From UBA9337 sp038331135 (lineage in GTDB: Bacteria; Patescibacteriota; Minisyncoccia; Moranbacterales; UBA9337), in the NCBI GenBank assembly GCA_038331135.1, contig JBBQOS010000026.1, positions 1 through 13,125 on the forward strand: a stretch of DNA of 13,125 nt, in the 5' to 3' direction. Below the pieces are notes generated by a model, which was given only the letters and a program-made list of their open reading frames with translations, was not told the DNA's origin and did not search any database. Shown here piece by piece: positions 6,700 through 12,805 of this stretch. Positions within the stretch are counted from its first letter, which is position 1; the number at the start of each line of letters is the position of its first letter. Made by a program: the position numbers and the translations under genes.

Positions 6700-7074
6700 T
6701 CATTCTTCTTTGCTCAAAAAATAAAGCTCAATCAAAAATATTCCCGCCGCCACTAGGAGGCCTATCCACCAGACAAAATAACCCATAGCATTCAAAACTA
6801 TAATAGCAACAATAAGTAAAGCCAAAAGAAAACCTTGGCGAAAACTCAAACCCATCGTTTCAATCGCTCCCTCTCCTCCTAAAAATTTTACCCTGATCCA
6901 AACCAAAATATTTACCCAAACTCCCAACAGAAAAATCAAAAAGCTAAAATAAAACAAAACTTGACCCACCGCTCCTGACCCATAGGGATCAATATTAAAT
7001 AACACAAAAAACCAAGCGCCCAAGGCCAGTAATGTGCTAAATATCAAACTCCAAATATAAGTTTTTAAAGACAC
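6700..7074 (-). CDS. Four-helix membrane protein, unknown function
   Basis: A 124-residue integral membrane protein with helices at about 8-28, 38-60, 80-97 and 99-119. After helix 1 it has the stretch NIDPYGSGAVGQ (27-38), probably a conserved short external loop, and between helices 2 and 3 a basic and Gly-rich loop (R61 to G77). It resembles conserved hypothetical proteins that I associate with Patescibacteria genomes, but no function is known to me. The start is the GTG at 7072-7074, because no ATG lies near and helix 1 begins directly after it; an in-frame TAA lies upstream beyond the heptamer repeat. The gene is divergent from the glycosyltransferase at 7225 and separated from the dCMP deaminase by 70 nt containing that gene's -10 box. 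Confidence 0.8.
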   Translation of the reverse strand: MSLKTYIWSLIFSTLLALGAWFFVLFNIDPYGSGAVGQVLFYFSFLIFLLGVWVNILVWIRVKFLGGEGAIETMGLSFRQGFLLALLIVAIIVLNAMGYFVWWIGLLVAAGIFLIELYFLSKEE

Positions 7075-7080
7075 TTTTTT

Positions 7081-7108
7081 GAATTTCGAATTTCGAATTT
7101 CGAATTTT
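7081..7108. repeat. Tandem heptamer repeat, four copies
   Basis: Three identical GAATTTC units and a fourth GAATTTT follow head to tail with period 7. Each junction creates a TTCGAA palindrome. It lies 6 nt upstream of the GTG of the membrane protein at 7074. It could be a slippage-prone tract altering spacing to a promoter, or simply intergenic filler. Confidence 0.85.
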
Positions 7109-7189
7109 GATTAAAATTTTAATTTTGAAATTTTACAAATAAATCTTCTCCTAATAAAATTTTACCTTATTTTATAAATATACACAATC

Positions 7190-7218
7190 TTGCCAATTAA
7201 CTCTTTTACCTTTATAGT
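7190..7218 (+). promoter_or_regulatory. Promoter for the envelope gene cluster, probably leaderless
   Basis: TTGCCA (7190-7195), a 17-nt spacer and TATAGT (7213-7218). Only 6 nt separate the -10 from the ATG at 7225, so transcription should begin at or next to the A of the start codon. There is no SD. This is the best promoter match in the window. Confidence 0.75.
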
Positions 7219-7224
7219 TTAATT

Positions 7225-9126
7225 ATGGAAAGCAAGAAAAATAATCACGATTATAATTTTTTTATATACTTATCGATTTTTTGGGTAATTATTGGTTGGG
7301 GGATTTTTTTATTGGCTCTTTCGGGAATTTTTTATTGGTGGAGCAATGCCTTGCTACTGGCTCTAATTGTGGCTATCGGCGCTAGATTTGTCTTTTCTAG
7401 CGCATTCAAATTATCCTCCCAATTTTTAATAATTAACGCCCTCTTAGTGTCGATAGTTGCAATTTTTATCAGTTTTTCTAGCCCTACTATATTTTCAGGA
7501 AGAGATCAAGGCTCTATTAGTCAAGCAGCTATTCGCCTAGCTCAAAATGGAAAACTTGAATTTTCCACTCCTATTTCCACTGATTTTTTTAATATAAATA
7601 TCACTCAAAAAGACAAATTAAAAAACTGCCTCATCGATAATTTGAATGATTTTCAAAATGATAGTTCTCTAAAAACAAAATTTTATTACACTTACTGCCA
7701 AGCCTACTCTTCAGCTAAGGCTTACAACTTTCCTGGTTTCTACTACACTTCTGATGGACAGCTAATAACTCAATTTCCTATAGTCTATACAGCTTGGTTA
7801 GCTTTATTCTATTCATTTTTAGGAATAATAGGATTTAAAATTGCCAATGGAATTCTTCTTTATCTTACTTTTTCGGCGCTTTATTTGATAATTTACAGAC
7901 TCAATAATCTAAGCAAAGCCTCCTTTAAAATAAAAATTCTTACTCAAATATCTGCGCTGGCTATAATTTTGACCTCATTTTGCTTCATGTGGTTTAGCAA
8001 ATTCACCCTGACTGAAAACATTGCACTACCTCTTCTTTGGACCGGCATACTTTCTTTGATAATTTTAACTGAGTCAAAATTAACCGAGCTCAATGGGAAA
8101 AAATCTACTTTAATTTTATTATTCCTTAGTCTAGGATTGCTTGTTTTTACCCGGATTGAAGGAATAATATTTTTTATCCTAACTATTTTATTTTTGTTTA
8201 TTAATAAAAATTCCAGAGCATATTTTAATAAAAATTTTATAAAAATAATCTTACCCTTTTTAATAATCATTGGTGTTATTTTTATTTGGAATTTAAGCAT
8301 TGATATTTATTTTTATAAATCAATTGCCCAAGCTACCCTAGAAAATGTAAGCGAAAACGCTTCTGATATTTCTCGTAATAATAGCCTTCTGACAATTCTA
8401 AATTTATTTAAAATTTTTGGTCTTTATGGGCTAATCGCTCCCATCTTATTTGGACTAGTTGGAATTTTTTATTTAGCTAAAACCCAAGAACACAAACCGC
8501 TAATTCTGCTATTTATAGTTTTTCCATCCTTCTTTTACATCCTTAGCCCCCAAATCACTATGGAACATCCTTGGATGTTGCGTCGCTTCACCTTTTCCAT
8601 ATTGCCGATATTTATAATTTATTCAGTCAGTATAATTAACAAAGCCTATCAGAAAAAAAACATATTTATCGGAGTTCTTATCACATTTATTATTCTTTTA
8701 TCTAATCTACCTGCTTTTAATAAATATCTAACTTTTGTTCCCAACCAAAATCTTATCCAGGAAACAAAAAAAATTAGTCAAAAATTTTCCGATAAAGATT
8801 TGATATTAGTTGATCAAATGGCTAGCGGAGATAATTTTGAAATGATTGCCGATCCACTAAGCTCTGTTTTTGGAAAAAATGCAGCTTACTTTTTTAATAT
8901 TGAAGACCTAAACAAAATAGATAAGAGTAAATATGAAAAAATATATTTAATTATCCCACAAACTAAAGAAAAATATTACCAAGAGACCTACCTCAAAGAT
9001 AGACTGGTTTTTGTTGAAAATTATTCCATTGAATTAAATAATCTCCACTCCGACAAAAAAATCTTTTCTTTACCCGAGAAAGAAATTAAAATAATTAAAG
9101 GAATAATTTTTCAAATAATCCCCTGA
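7225..9126 (+). CDS. GT-C-like polytopic membrane glycosyltransferase (GT39/ArnT style)
   Basis: A 633-residue membrane protein with roughly 12 hydrophobic helices (about 13-33, 39-57, 64-85, then many between 180 and 500) and a soluble C-terminal part from about 510. The large external loop between the third and fourth helices begins with SGRDQGS (91-97). An Asp here, just after an early helix, is where GT-C enzymes that use lipid-phosphate sugars carry their catalytic acid. This class moves sugars from polyprenyl-phosphate donors to lipids or proteins on the outer face of the membrane. The acceptor is unknown. Two membrane-associated genes follow on the same strand (42-nt gap, then an 8-nt overlap), suggesting one envelope-modification unit. 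The stop is TGA. Low sequence constraint makes the exact family uncertain, but glycosyltransferase is the best reading. Confidence 0.72.
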   Translation: MESKKNNHDYNFFIYLSIFWVIIGWGIFLLALSGIFYWWSNALLLALIVAIGARFVFSSAFKLSSQFLIINALLVSIVAIFISFSSPTIFSGRDQGSISQAAIRLAQNGKLEFSTPISTDFFNINITQKDKLKNCLIDNLNDFQNDSSLKTKFYYTYCQAYSSAKAYNFPGFYYTSDGQLITQFPIVYTAWLALFYSFLGIIGFKIANGILLYLTFSALYLIIYRLNNLSKASFKIKILTQISALAIILTSFCFMWFSKFTLTENIALPLLWTGILSLIILTESKLTELNGKKSTLILLFLSLGLLVFTRIEGIIFFILTILFLFINKNSRAYFNKNFIKIILPFLIIIGVIFIWNLSIDIYFYKSIAQATLENVSENASDISRNNSLLTILNLFKIFGLYGLIAPILFGLVGIFYLAKTQEHKPLILLFIVFPSFFYILSPQITMEHPWMLRRFTFSILPIFIIYSVSIINKAYQKKNIFIGVLITFIILLSNLPAFNKYLTFVPNQNLIQETKKISQKFSDKDLILVDQMASGDNFEMIADPLSSVFGKNAAYFFNIEDLNKIDKSKYEKIYLIIPQTKEKYYQETYLKDRLVFVENYSIELNNLHSDKKIFSLPEKEIKIIKGIIFQIIP

Positions 9127-9168
9127 ATTTAATGCCGCGGTTTAATTAATTTTACCCCAAGATTTAAA

Positions 9169-10110
9169 ATGAACAATAAAAATATTCTAAAATTAAATAA
9201 AGCAGACAAGCTAATTTATAAATATGCCAATTTTATCATCTTATTTTTGTTTGTAATGTTTCTTATTTTTATCTTAGCAAAAACTGTTTTTCCTTCTCAA
9301 TTTTTCACTTTTTCTTTTGCTAATATAAATAGTCTTAAAAATACCATCACCGATGTCGCCCAAGGGGATAATCGGATAAATTTTTATACTTCCACTCCGC
9401 TAAAATTTTCGCATGTACAAATCGAGCTAGAACTAAAAGAATCTGCACCCGAAATCGAAAACAAAATAATCACTGTTCAAAAATCTTATAAAGCTTTCTT
9501 TTATCCTGAAACTGCTTCCTTGGTTAATATTAGCGACAAGGAAGAAAACAGCTTGGTTTCCATCGATGATTCTGTTTTTATTATTGGAAATAAAAAGAAA
9601 ACCCCCATTGATAGTACAGTTACTTTTGAAAGTTTGGGCTACAGCTGGGATAATCTTCATCTCAACACCACTGATTTAAGTACTTATGAAAAACAAAAAT
9701 TAGCCAATCTTGACGCAGCTCATCCTACTGGAACTATTTTAAAAACAGCCGAAAAGTCAAGCTATTATTTTATAGAAGATTACACCAAAAAAAGAATTAC
9801 TAACCCCTCGACTGAAAGCATAAAAAATTCGATATTTGTCGAAGAAAAAAGTTTAGTTACCAAAGAGCTGTGCACTTTAGAAAAAAAATCATTACTGAAT
9901 AAAAAATATTCTTGTACCGCCACGCTATCACAATTAGCTAAACTTATTGGCAAAGATTACCGCTTTGTGATTGACGATCTGCCCGCTGATATAAAGATTG
10001 AAAAAATAAACATAGAATTTAAAAAATCAATCTCTCAAGATAATTTTAAATTTTTCCTAGGCGATTTAAAGAAAAAAATTCTTTATCGTTTCGGACAAGG
10101 AGATGAATAA
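9169..10110 (+). CDS. Single-pass surface protein with two divergent repeat modules
   Basis: A 313-residue protein with a short basic N-terminus, one membrane helix (about 21-41) and an exterior domain. Residues about 127-185 (SLVSIDDSVFIIGNKKKTP onward, then SLGYSW near 155-160) and about 186-240 (GTILKTAEKSSYYFIEDYTK onward) resemble two copies of a short module, often seen in Patescibacteria surface proteins, of the form G-T-L-V-K-...-V-Y-x-I-E-x-G-x-K-R-x-I. This assignment rests on memory of the pattern. Two cysteines (235 and 249) could form a disulfide. The N-terminal exterior part (45-115) is strand-rich. The function is unknown; a cell-wall or glycan-associated role is inferred from the glycosyltransferase next door. 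No SD is visible before the ATG. Confidence 0.72.
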   Translation: MNNKNILKLNKADKLIYKYANFIILFLFVMFLIFILAKTVFPSQFFTFSFANINSLKNTITDVAQGDNRINFYTSTPLKFSHVQIELELKESAPEIENKIITVQKSYKAFFYPETASLVNISDKEENSLVSIDDSVFIIGNKKKTPIDSTVTFESLGYSWDNLHLNTTDLSTYEKQKLANLDAAHPTGTILKTAEKSSYYFIEDYTKKRITNPSTESIKNSIFVEEKSLVTKELCTLEKKSLLNKKYSCTATLSQLAKLIGKDYRFVIDDLPADIKIEKINIEFKKSISQDNFKFFLGDLKKKILYRFGQGDE

Positions 10111-10516
10111 AATTAATTTTACCAAACTAAAACATATTTTTAACAAACCTGTTTTAATTTATAAGCTACTGAAAAATATCTTAGTAACCCTTTTGATTAT
10201 TTGGTTTTTTGCCATTATGGGAGAAGCTTTTTTGCCAGGATTTGTATCAAGCAGCATTAGTTTTTTTAAATTAACACTTTTGATTTTTGGAATTGTTTTT
10301 TCTATTCATTTGGTAAGTAAAAAAATAGAACCCCTCAGGCCTGCGCCAGAAAAGATGCCCAAATTTATCCTGTCTACTAGCATCTTCTTTTTGATTATTA
10401 TTTCCGGACTAGCTCTTTTGAAGTTTAGCTATTTTTCCAATGTTGCTATAACATTAACGACTCTCTTGATATTATTTTATTTTTACAAAGAACTACTCAA
10501 CCAAGAAACACGTTAG
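10103..10516 (+). CDS. Small four-helix membrane protein, unknown function
   Basis: A 137-residue hydrophobic protein with probable helices at about 22-41, 51-70, 88-106 and 112-130, and a basic N-terminus. Its ATG overlaps the end of the preceding gene by 8 nt (ATGAATAA). AAGGAG (10097-10102) touches the ATG with zero spacing, too close for normal initiation, so translation is more likely coupled to the upstream gene. I do not recognise the family. Its operon position suggests it partners the glycosyltransferase and the repeat-module protein, perhaps as a small membrane subunit. Confidence 0.7.
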   Translation: MNKINFTKLKHIFNKPVLIYKLLKNILVTLLIIWFFAIMGEAFLPGFVSSSISFFKLTLLIFGIVFSIHLVSKKIEPLRPAPEKMPKFILSTSIFFLIIISGLALLKFSYFSNVAITLTTLLILFYFYKELLNQETR

Positions 10517-10533
10517 CATATCAGCAGGCTAAC
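10512..10533 (+). other. Hairpin over the stop codon, end of the envelope cluster
   Basis: GTTAGC (10512-10517) pairs perfectly with GCTAAC (10528-10533) around a 10-nt loop and includes the TAG stop. No T-run follows, so it is not a standard intrinsic terminator; it may protect the 3' end. Confidence 0.35.
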
Positions 10534-10829
10534 ACTAAAGCAAATCAACATTAAAACATTTTAAATTAACTCCAGTTTTCATGCCCGCAATACCTTTTCT
10601 ATTAATTCAAGTCAAGTGTGTTGCGAGAAGGAGAATTTGTTTTATGCAACAAAACTATACTATTTGCGAATGGTAGGCAGGAATGTGCGATAATCCATTT
10701 TTATCTCATTAAATACTTATTCGAATAATTTGGTTCTTTAATTGCATATTCGAGTTATGTTTAGCAATATAACAATTGCAATTAAGAGTAAACTGACTGG
10801 TAAAAAAGGAGTTATAATAAATTAAATTT
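10517..10829. other. Intergenic region of 313 nt between convergent genes
   Basis: No substantial gene is seen. It holds the 3' hairpin at 10512-10533; an 11-codon frame (10644-10676, including the stop) behind a GAAGGAG 10 nt upstream; a 13-nt match to the inverted-repeat element (10672-10684); a perfect 12-bp palindrome TTATTCGAATAA (10717-10728); and an unused AAGGAG near 10807. No convincing terminator with a T-run is visible for either convergent gene. Confidence 0.6.
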
Positions 10830-11948
10830 TTAACCGCAAAGCACATCAAGGGTTTCTCTAGCGCATTTTTTCCAAGAAAATTTATTAAGTTGCGCCCTAC
10901 CTCTTGCTATCATTTCAGATTGCAAACTAGAATTATTAATAACTTTAGATATTTTTTGGGACAACTCTTTTGCATCTAAACTTTCAAAATACTCTACCGC
11001 ATCTGCACCCACTTCTTCTAAACTGGAATTTCTAGCGCAAATAACCGGCGCATCGGCCGCAAAAGCTTCTAAAATCGGAATTCCAAAACCCTCATAAAGA
11101 CTAGGAAAAACAAAAATACCTGCATTTTGTTGCAAAACAGACAAATCATCAAATGAAATCCTACCCGTTAAAACAATGCTATCCCGTACAGAACTATTTT
11201 CAATCGCTTCAATTGTCTCCTCCCAACACCAGGCCTTGCCTCCGGCGATAACCAATTTGATATTATTTTTATTTTCTTTTTTAAATATCTCAAAAGCTTT
11301 TACCAACGTCTTTAAATTTTTTCTTGGCTGGATCGCCCCGACATATAGCAAATATCTTTTAGCTTTTAAATTATGTCTTCTTAAAACCTCATCGACAGAT
11401 TCTGTGTAAAATTCTTTTTGATAAAGTTCTTTGTCAAATCCATGATAAACAACTTTTACCTTATCCTCTCTTATATCAGGATAAAATTTTAAAATATCAT
11501 TTTTAGTCGACTGCGAAACAGCTATGATCTTATCTGATTTTTTTATCGCCAAATCAGTTAATAAGTTTAACTGAAATAAATCTTTTTTGGGAAAAGTATC
11601 AGGAAATTGCTTAAAAGCCAAATCATGGATGGTGACAATTGTTTTTAAATTTTTTCTTCTTAGAAGCGGAATATTATGCATCGGCATCCACAAAATATCT
11701 ACTTTGTCTCTCCAAATATTTAAAGCAAACCTGGTCTGAGTCCAAAGTCTAAAAAATTTTAATTTTCGCACTTTGTAGTTGGCAAAATTGGGAGGAGTCA
11801 ATTCTGAATTAAAGTTATTCTTGTGATAAATTAAAAATTTATCTTCCGGAGAAATTTCCCCCAAATATTTTAAAACATTTAAAAGATAAACTCTGGTGCC
11901 GTCAATTCTTTTGTTATCCAAATCTGCAGCTTGAATTGCAATTTTCAT
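10830..11948 (-). CDS. GT4-family cytoplasmic glycosyltransferase (GT-B fold)
   Basis: A 372-residue glycosyltransferase counted from the ATG at 11948. The start MKIAIQAADLDNKRIDGTRVY is the typical first strand and donor/acceptor loop of GT4 enzymes. An upstream in-frame ATG at 12050 would add 34 residues encoded by the repeat element and is rejected. Domain 1 runs to about residue 165 and includes IVTIHDLAFKQFP (104-116) and the strand KIIAVSQSTKNDI. Domain 2 has YVGAIQPRKNLKTLVKAF (202-219; R209 and K210 for the donor phosphates) and the E-x7-E pair E286/E294 in YEGFGIPILEAF. Such retaining enzymes transfer a sugar from a nucleotide sugar, often mannose or rhamnose type, during surface polysaccharide or glycolipid synthesis. 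Acceptor and sugar are unknown. A -10-like TATACT lies at 11959-11964. Confidence 0.92.
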   Translation of the reverse strand: MKIAIQAADLDNKRIDGTRVYLLNVLKYLGEISPEDKFLIYHKNNFNSELTPPNFANYKVRKLKFFRLWTQTRFALNIWRDKVDILWMPMHNIPLLRRKNLKTIVTIHDLAFKQFPDTFPKKDLFQLNLLTDLAIKKSDKIIAVSQSTKNDILKFYPDIREDKVKVVYHGFDKELYQKEFYTESVDEVLRRHNLKAKRYLLYVGAIQPRKNLKTLVKAFEIFKKENKNNIKLVIAGGKAWCWEETIEAIENSSVRDSIVLTGRISFDDLSVLQQNAGIFVFPSLYEGFGIPILEAFAADAPVICARNSSLEEVGADAVEYFESLDAKELSQKISKVINNSSLQSEMIARGRAQLNKFSWKKCARETLDVLCG

Positions 11949-11958
11949 AAATAATTTT

Positions 11959-11964
11959 AGTATA
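11959..11964 (-). promoter_or_regulatory. -10 box for the GT4 glycosyltransferase
   Basis: The minus strand reads TATACT 10 nt before the ATG at 11948, giving a very short leader. No good -35 is present; the expected position falls in the edge of the inverted-repeat element at 11978-12044. Confidence 0.4.
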
Positions 11965-11977
11965 TAGAGCTTACGCG

Positions 11978-12044
11978 TTTCACCCTCTCCCCCTCTCCTT
12001 GAGGGGAAGCCTGCCGGTAGGCAGGAATTAAAGAGGGGGTGAAA
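11978..12044. repeat. 67-bp GC-rich inverted-repeat element (MITE- or REP-like)
   Basis: Terminal inverted repeats TTTCACCC (11978-11985) and GGGTGAAA (12037-12044) enclose two further perfect hairpins: CCCCTC/GAGGGG (11990-12006, loop TCCTT) and CCTGCC/GGCAGG (12010-12025, loop GGTA). The composition is much richer in GC than the surroundings. No target duplication is visible. A 13-nt piece of it recurs at 10672-10684. Confidence 0.75.
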
Positions 12045-12135
12045 TATCACAGTTATTTTATTCCCCTTAAATTCTTTTTTATTTTAACAGTTATAAACCG
12101 CTTAGTCTATAAAAAATTACATCAAATAAAAAACA

Positions 12136-12163
12136 TTGAAAATAATAAAAACTGTGCTAAAAT
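12136..12163 (+). promoter_or_regulatory. Promoter for tRNA-Gln
   Basis: TTGAAA (12136-12141), 16-nt spacer, TAAAAT (12158-12163). The predicted start near 12170 leaves a 5' leader of about 60 nt to be removed by RNase P. Apart from this, 12050-12232 shows nothing else. Confidence 0.5.
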
Positions 12164-12232
12164 AAACTCTGTATTGATTATTGGAAATTATTTGAAGATT
12201 GTTTCTTATAATTTTGAATTTACAGAATGTTT

Positions 12233-12303
12233 TGGGGATTAGCCAAGCGGTAAGGCAACGGGTTCTGATCCCGTCATCGGGGGTTCGAATCCCTCATCCC
12301 CAA
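12233..12303 (+). tRNA. tRNA-Gln, anticodon CUG
   Basis: A complete cloverleaf of 71 nt without encoded CCA. The acceptor stem TGGGGAT pairs with ATCCCCA, and the D stem is GCC/GGC. The anticodon arm ACGGG-TTCTGAT-CCCGT places CTG at 12265-12267, a 4-nt variable region follows, and the T arm is GGGGG-TTCGAAT-CCCTC with one G-T pair. It reads CAG. Position 1-72 is U-A, which is the identity feature by which bacterial GatCAB recognises tRNA-Gln. This fits the indirect Glu-to-Gln pathway implied by gatB in this window. The next bases are CA rather than CCA, so the CCA end must be added by the nucleotidyltransferase. Confidence 0.95.
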
Positions 12304-12319
12304 CAAATTAAACTTAGAG

Positions 12320-12339
12320 ACACCCTCGTGGTGTTTTTT
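12320..12339 (+). terminator. Intrinsic terminator of tRNA-Gln
   Basis: ACACC (12320-12324) pairs with GGTGT (12330-12334) around CTCGT and is followed by T (12334-12339). Flanking AAATTAAA and TTTAATTT (12344-12351) could extend the stem. It lies 16 nt behind the tRNA. Confidence 0.8.
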
Positions 12340-12360
12340 AAATTTAATTTTTTTATCTAG

Positions 12361-12510
12361 AGAGGGATTCGAACGGTCAGAAGCTAAACAAGTTAGCATT
12401 CAGCAGAATGACAACACAGTGTGCGTAGATGGATGCGACCACAGAATCACTCAGCTCTGATCAGGGCCAGAAACAACTGAGCGACGGCGAAATTTTGGAT
12501 CGCATCCCTA
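12361..12510. ncRNA. GC-rich hairpin-dense island, candidate structured RNA
   Basis: About 49% GC by my count, far above the AT-rich surroundings. Hairpins on either strand: GCTAA/TTAGC (12383-12397), CATTC/GAATG (12397-12410), GGATGCGACC (12431-12440) with GG-A-TCGCATCC (12497-12507), and inside that CTCAG/CTGAG (12450-12481) with GCTCT/AGGGC (12454-12467). AGGGAT (12363-12368) can pair with ATCCCT (12504-12509) as an outer clamp or switch. GGATTCGAAC (12365-12374) is the complement of a tRNA T-loop consensus, but the T-stem does not pair. No Rfam class is recognised. The strand is uncertain. It is not covered by a convincing gene. Confidence 0.4.
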
Positions 12511-12513
12511 ATT

Positions 12514-12699
12514 ATGGGCACAGATGACAAACAAGGCGCTCTAATGAACATCGTTGTGGGTATTGTCGGAGCTGTCATTGGTGGCTATATAATGAGTTTT
12601 CTTGGTAAATCAGGCGTAACCGAATTTGATTTATATAGTTTCTTAGTAGCCCTTCTCGGTGCAATTATCTTAATTGGTATTCTTAAAGCTCTTAGATAA
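12514..12699 (+). CDS. GlsB/YeaQ/YmgE-type membrane protein, N-terminal helix missing
   Basis: A small membrane protein of the transglycosylase-associated (GlsB/YeaQ/YmgE) family, 61 residues from the ATG at 12514. The family is usually about 80-90 residues with three helices and an N-terminal stretch ending in G-W-x-A-S-x-I-M-G-T-D. Here the reading frame carries that homology back to W-I-A-S-L-I (12496-12513) but a stop at 12478 closes it, and no start codon or first helix is found. The remaining two helices, about 11-29 (GIVGAVIGGYIM) and 40-58 (FLVALLGAIILIGILKAL), are intact. The family is linked to envelope stress, with uncertain function. It could be a working short form starting at 12514 or 12547, or a decayed 5'-truncated gene. 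No SD is visible. Confidence 0.65.
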   Translation: MGTDDKQGALMNIVVGIVGAVIGGYIMSFLGKSGVTEFDLYSFLVALLGAIILIGILKALR

Positions 12700-12760
12700 C
12701 AAACACCCAGAAATCACCTTACAAAAATTAAACAGGACCACACTTATTTTTTTGGTTAAT

Positions 12761-12795
12761 AAAAACAAGGTGTTGCGTAACATCTACGCAACACC
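12761..12795 (-). terminator. Intrinsic terminator of the PilZ-like gene
   Basis: A perfect 11-bp stem GGTGTTGCGTA (12769-12779) / TACGCAACACC (12785-12795) with a 5-nt loop. On the minus strand it is followed by TTGTTTTT. It sits 10 nt behind the stop at 12806. The plus side has no T-run, so it does not serve the GlsB-type gene. Confidence 0.85.
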
Positions 12796-12805
12796 CCAAA
12801 ACTCA

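Noticed and set aside
7944..8300. Minus-strand frame inside the GT-C gene
   Set aside because: Shadow of a long coding frame with clear membrane-protein pattern on the plus strand.
11949..12050. Start of the GT4 gene at the ATG at 12050
   Set aside because: The extra 34 residues are encoded by the inverted-repeat element and a non-conserved leader; the canonical first strand begins at the ATG at 11948.
12039..12242. Plus-strand frame of 67 codons before tRNA-Gln
   Set aside because: It starts in the repeat element, covers the tRNA promoter and ends inside the tRNA.
12361..12385. Second tRNA or tmRNA 3' end on the minus strand (GTTCGAATCC)
   Set aside because: The T-stem does not pair beyond the first position and no matching acceptor 5' strand is found.
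12455..12480. Similarity to the SRP RNA helix 8 (TCAGGxCC-GAA)
   Set aside because: The facing strand does not pair to form the symmetric loop and GGAA tetraloop; the match is limited to a few bases.
12458..12495. Hammerhead ribozyme core
   Set aside because: CTGATCA differs from CUGAUGA at an essential G, and no stem II joins it to a GAAA segment.
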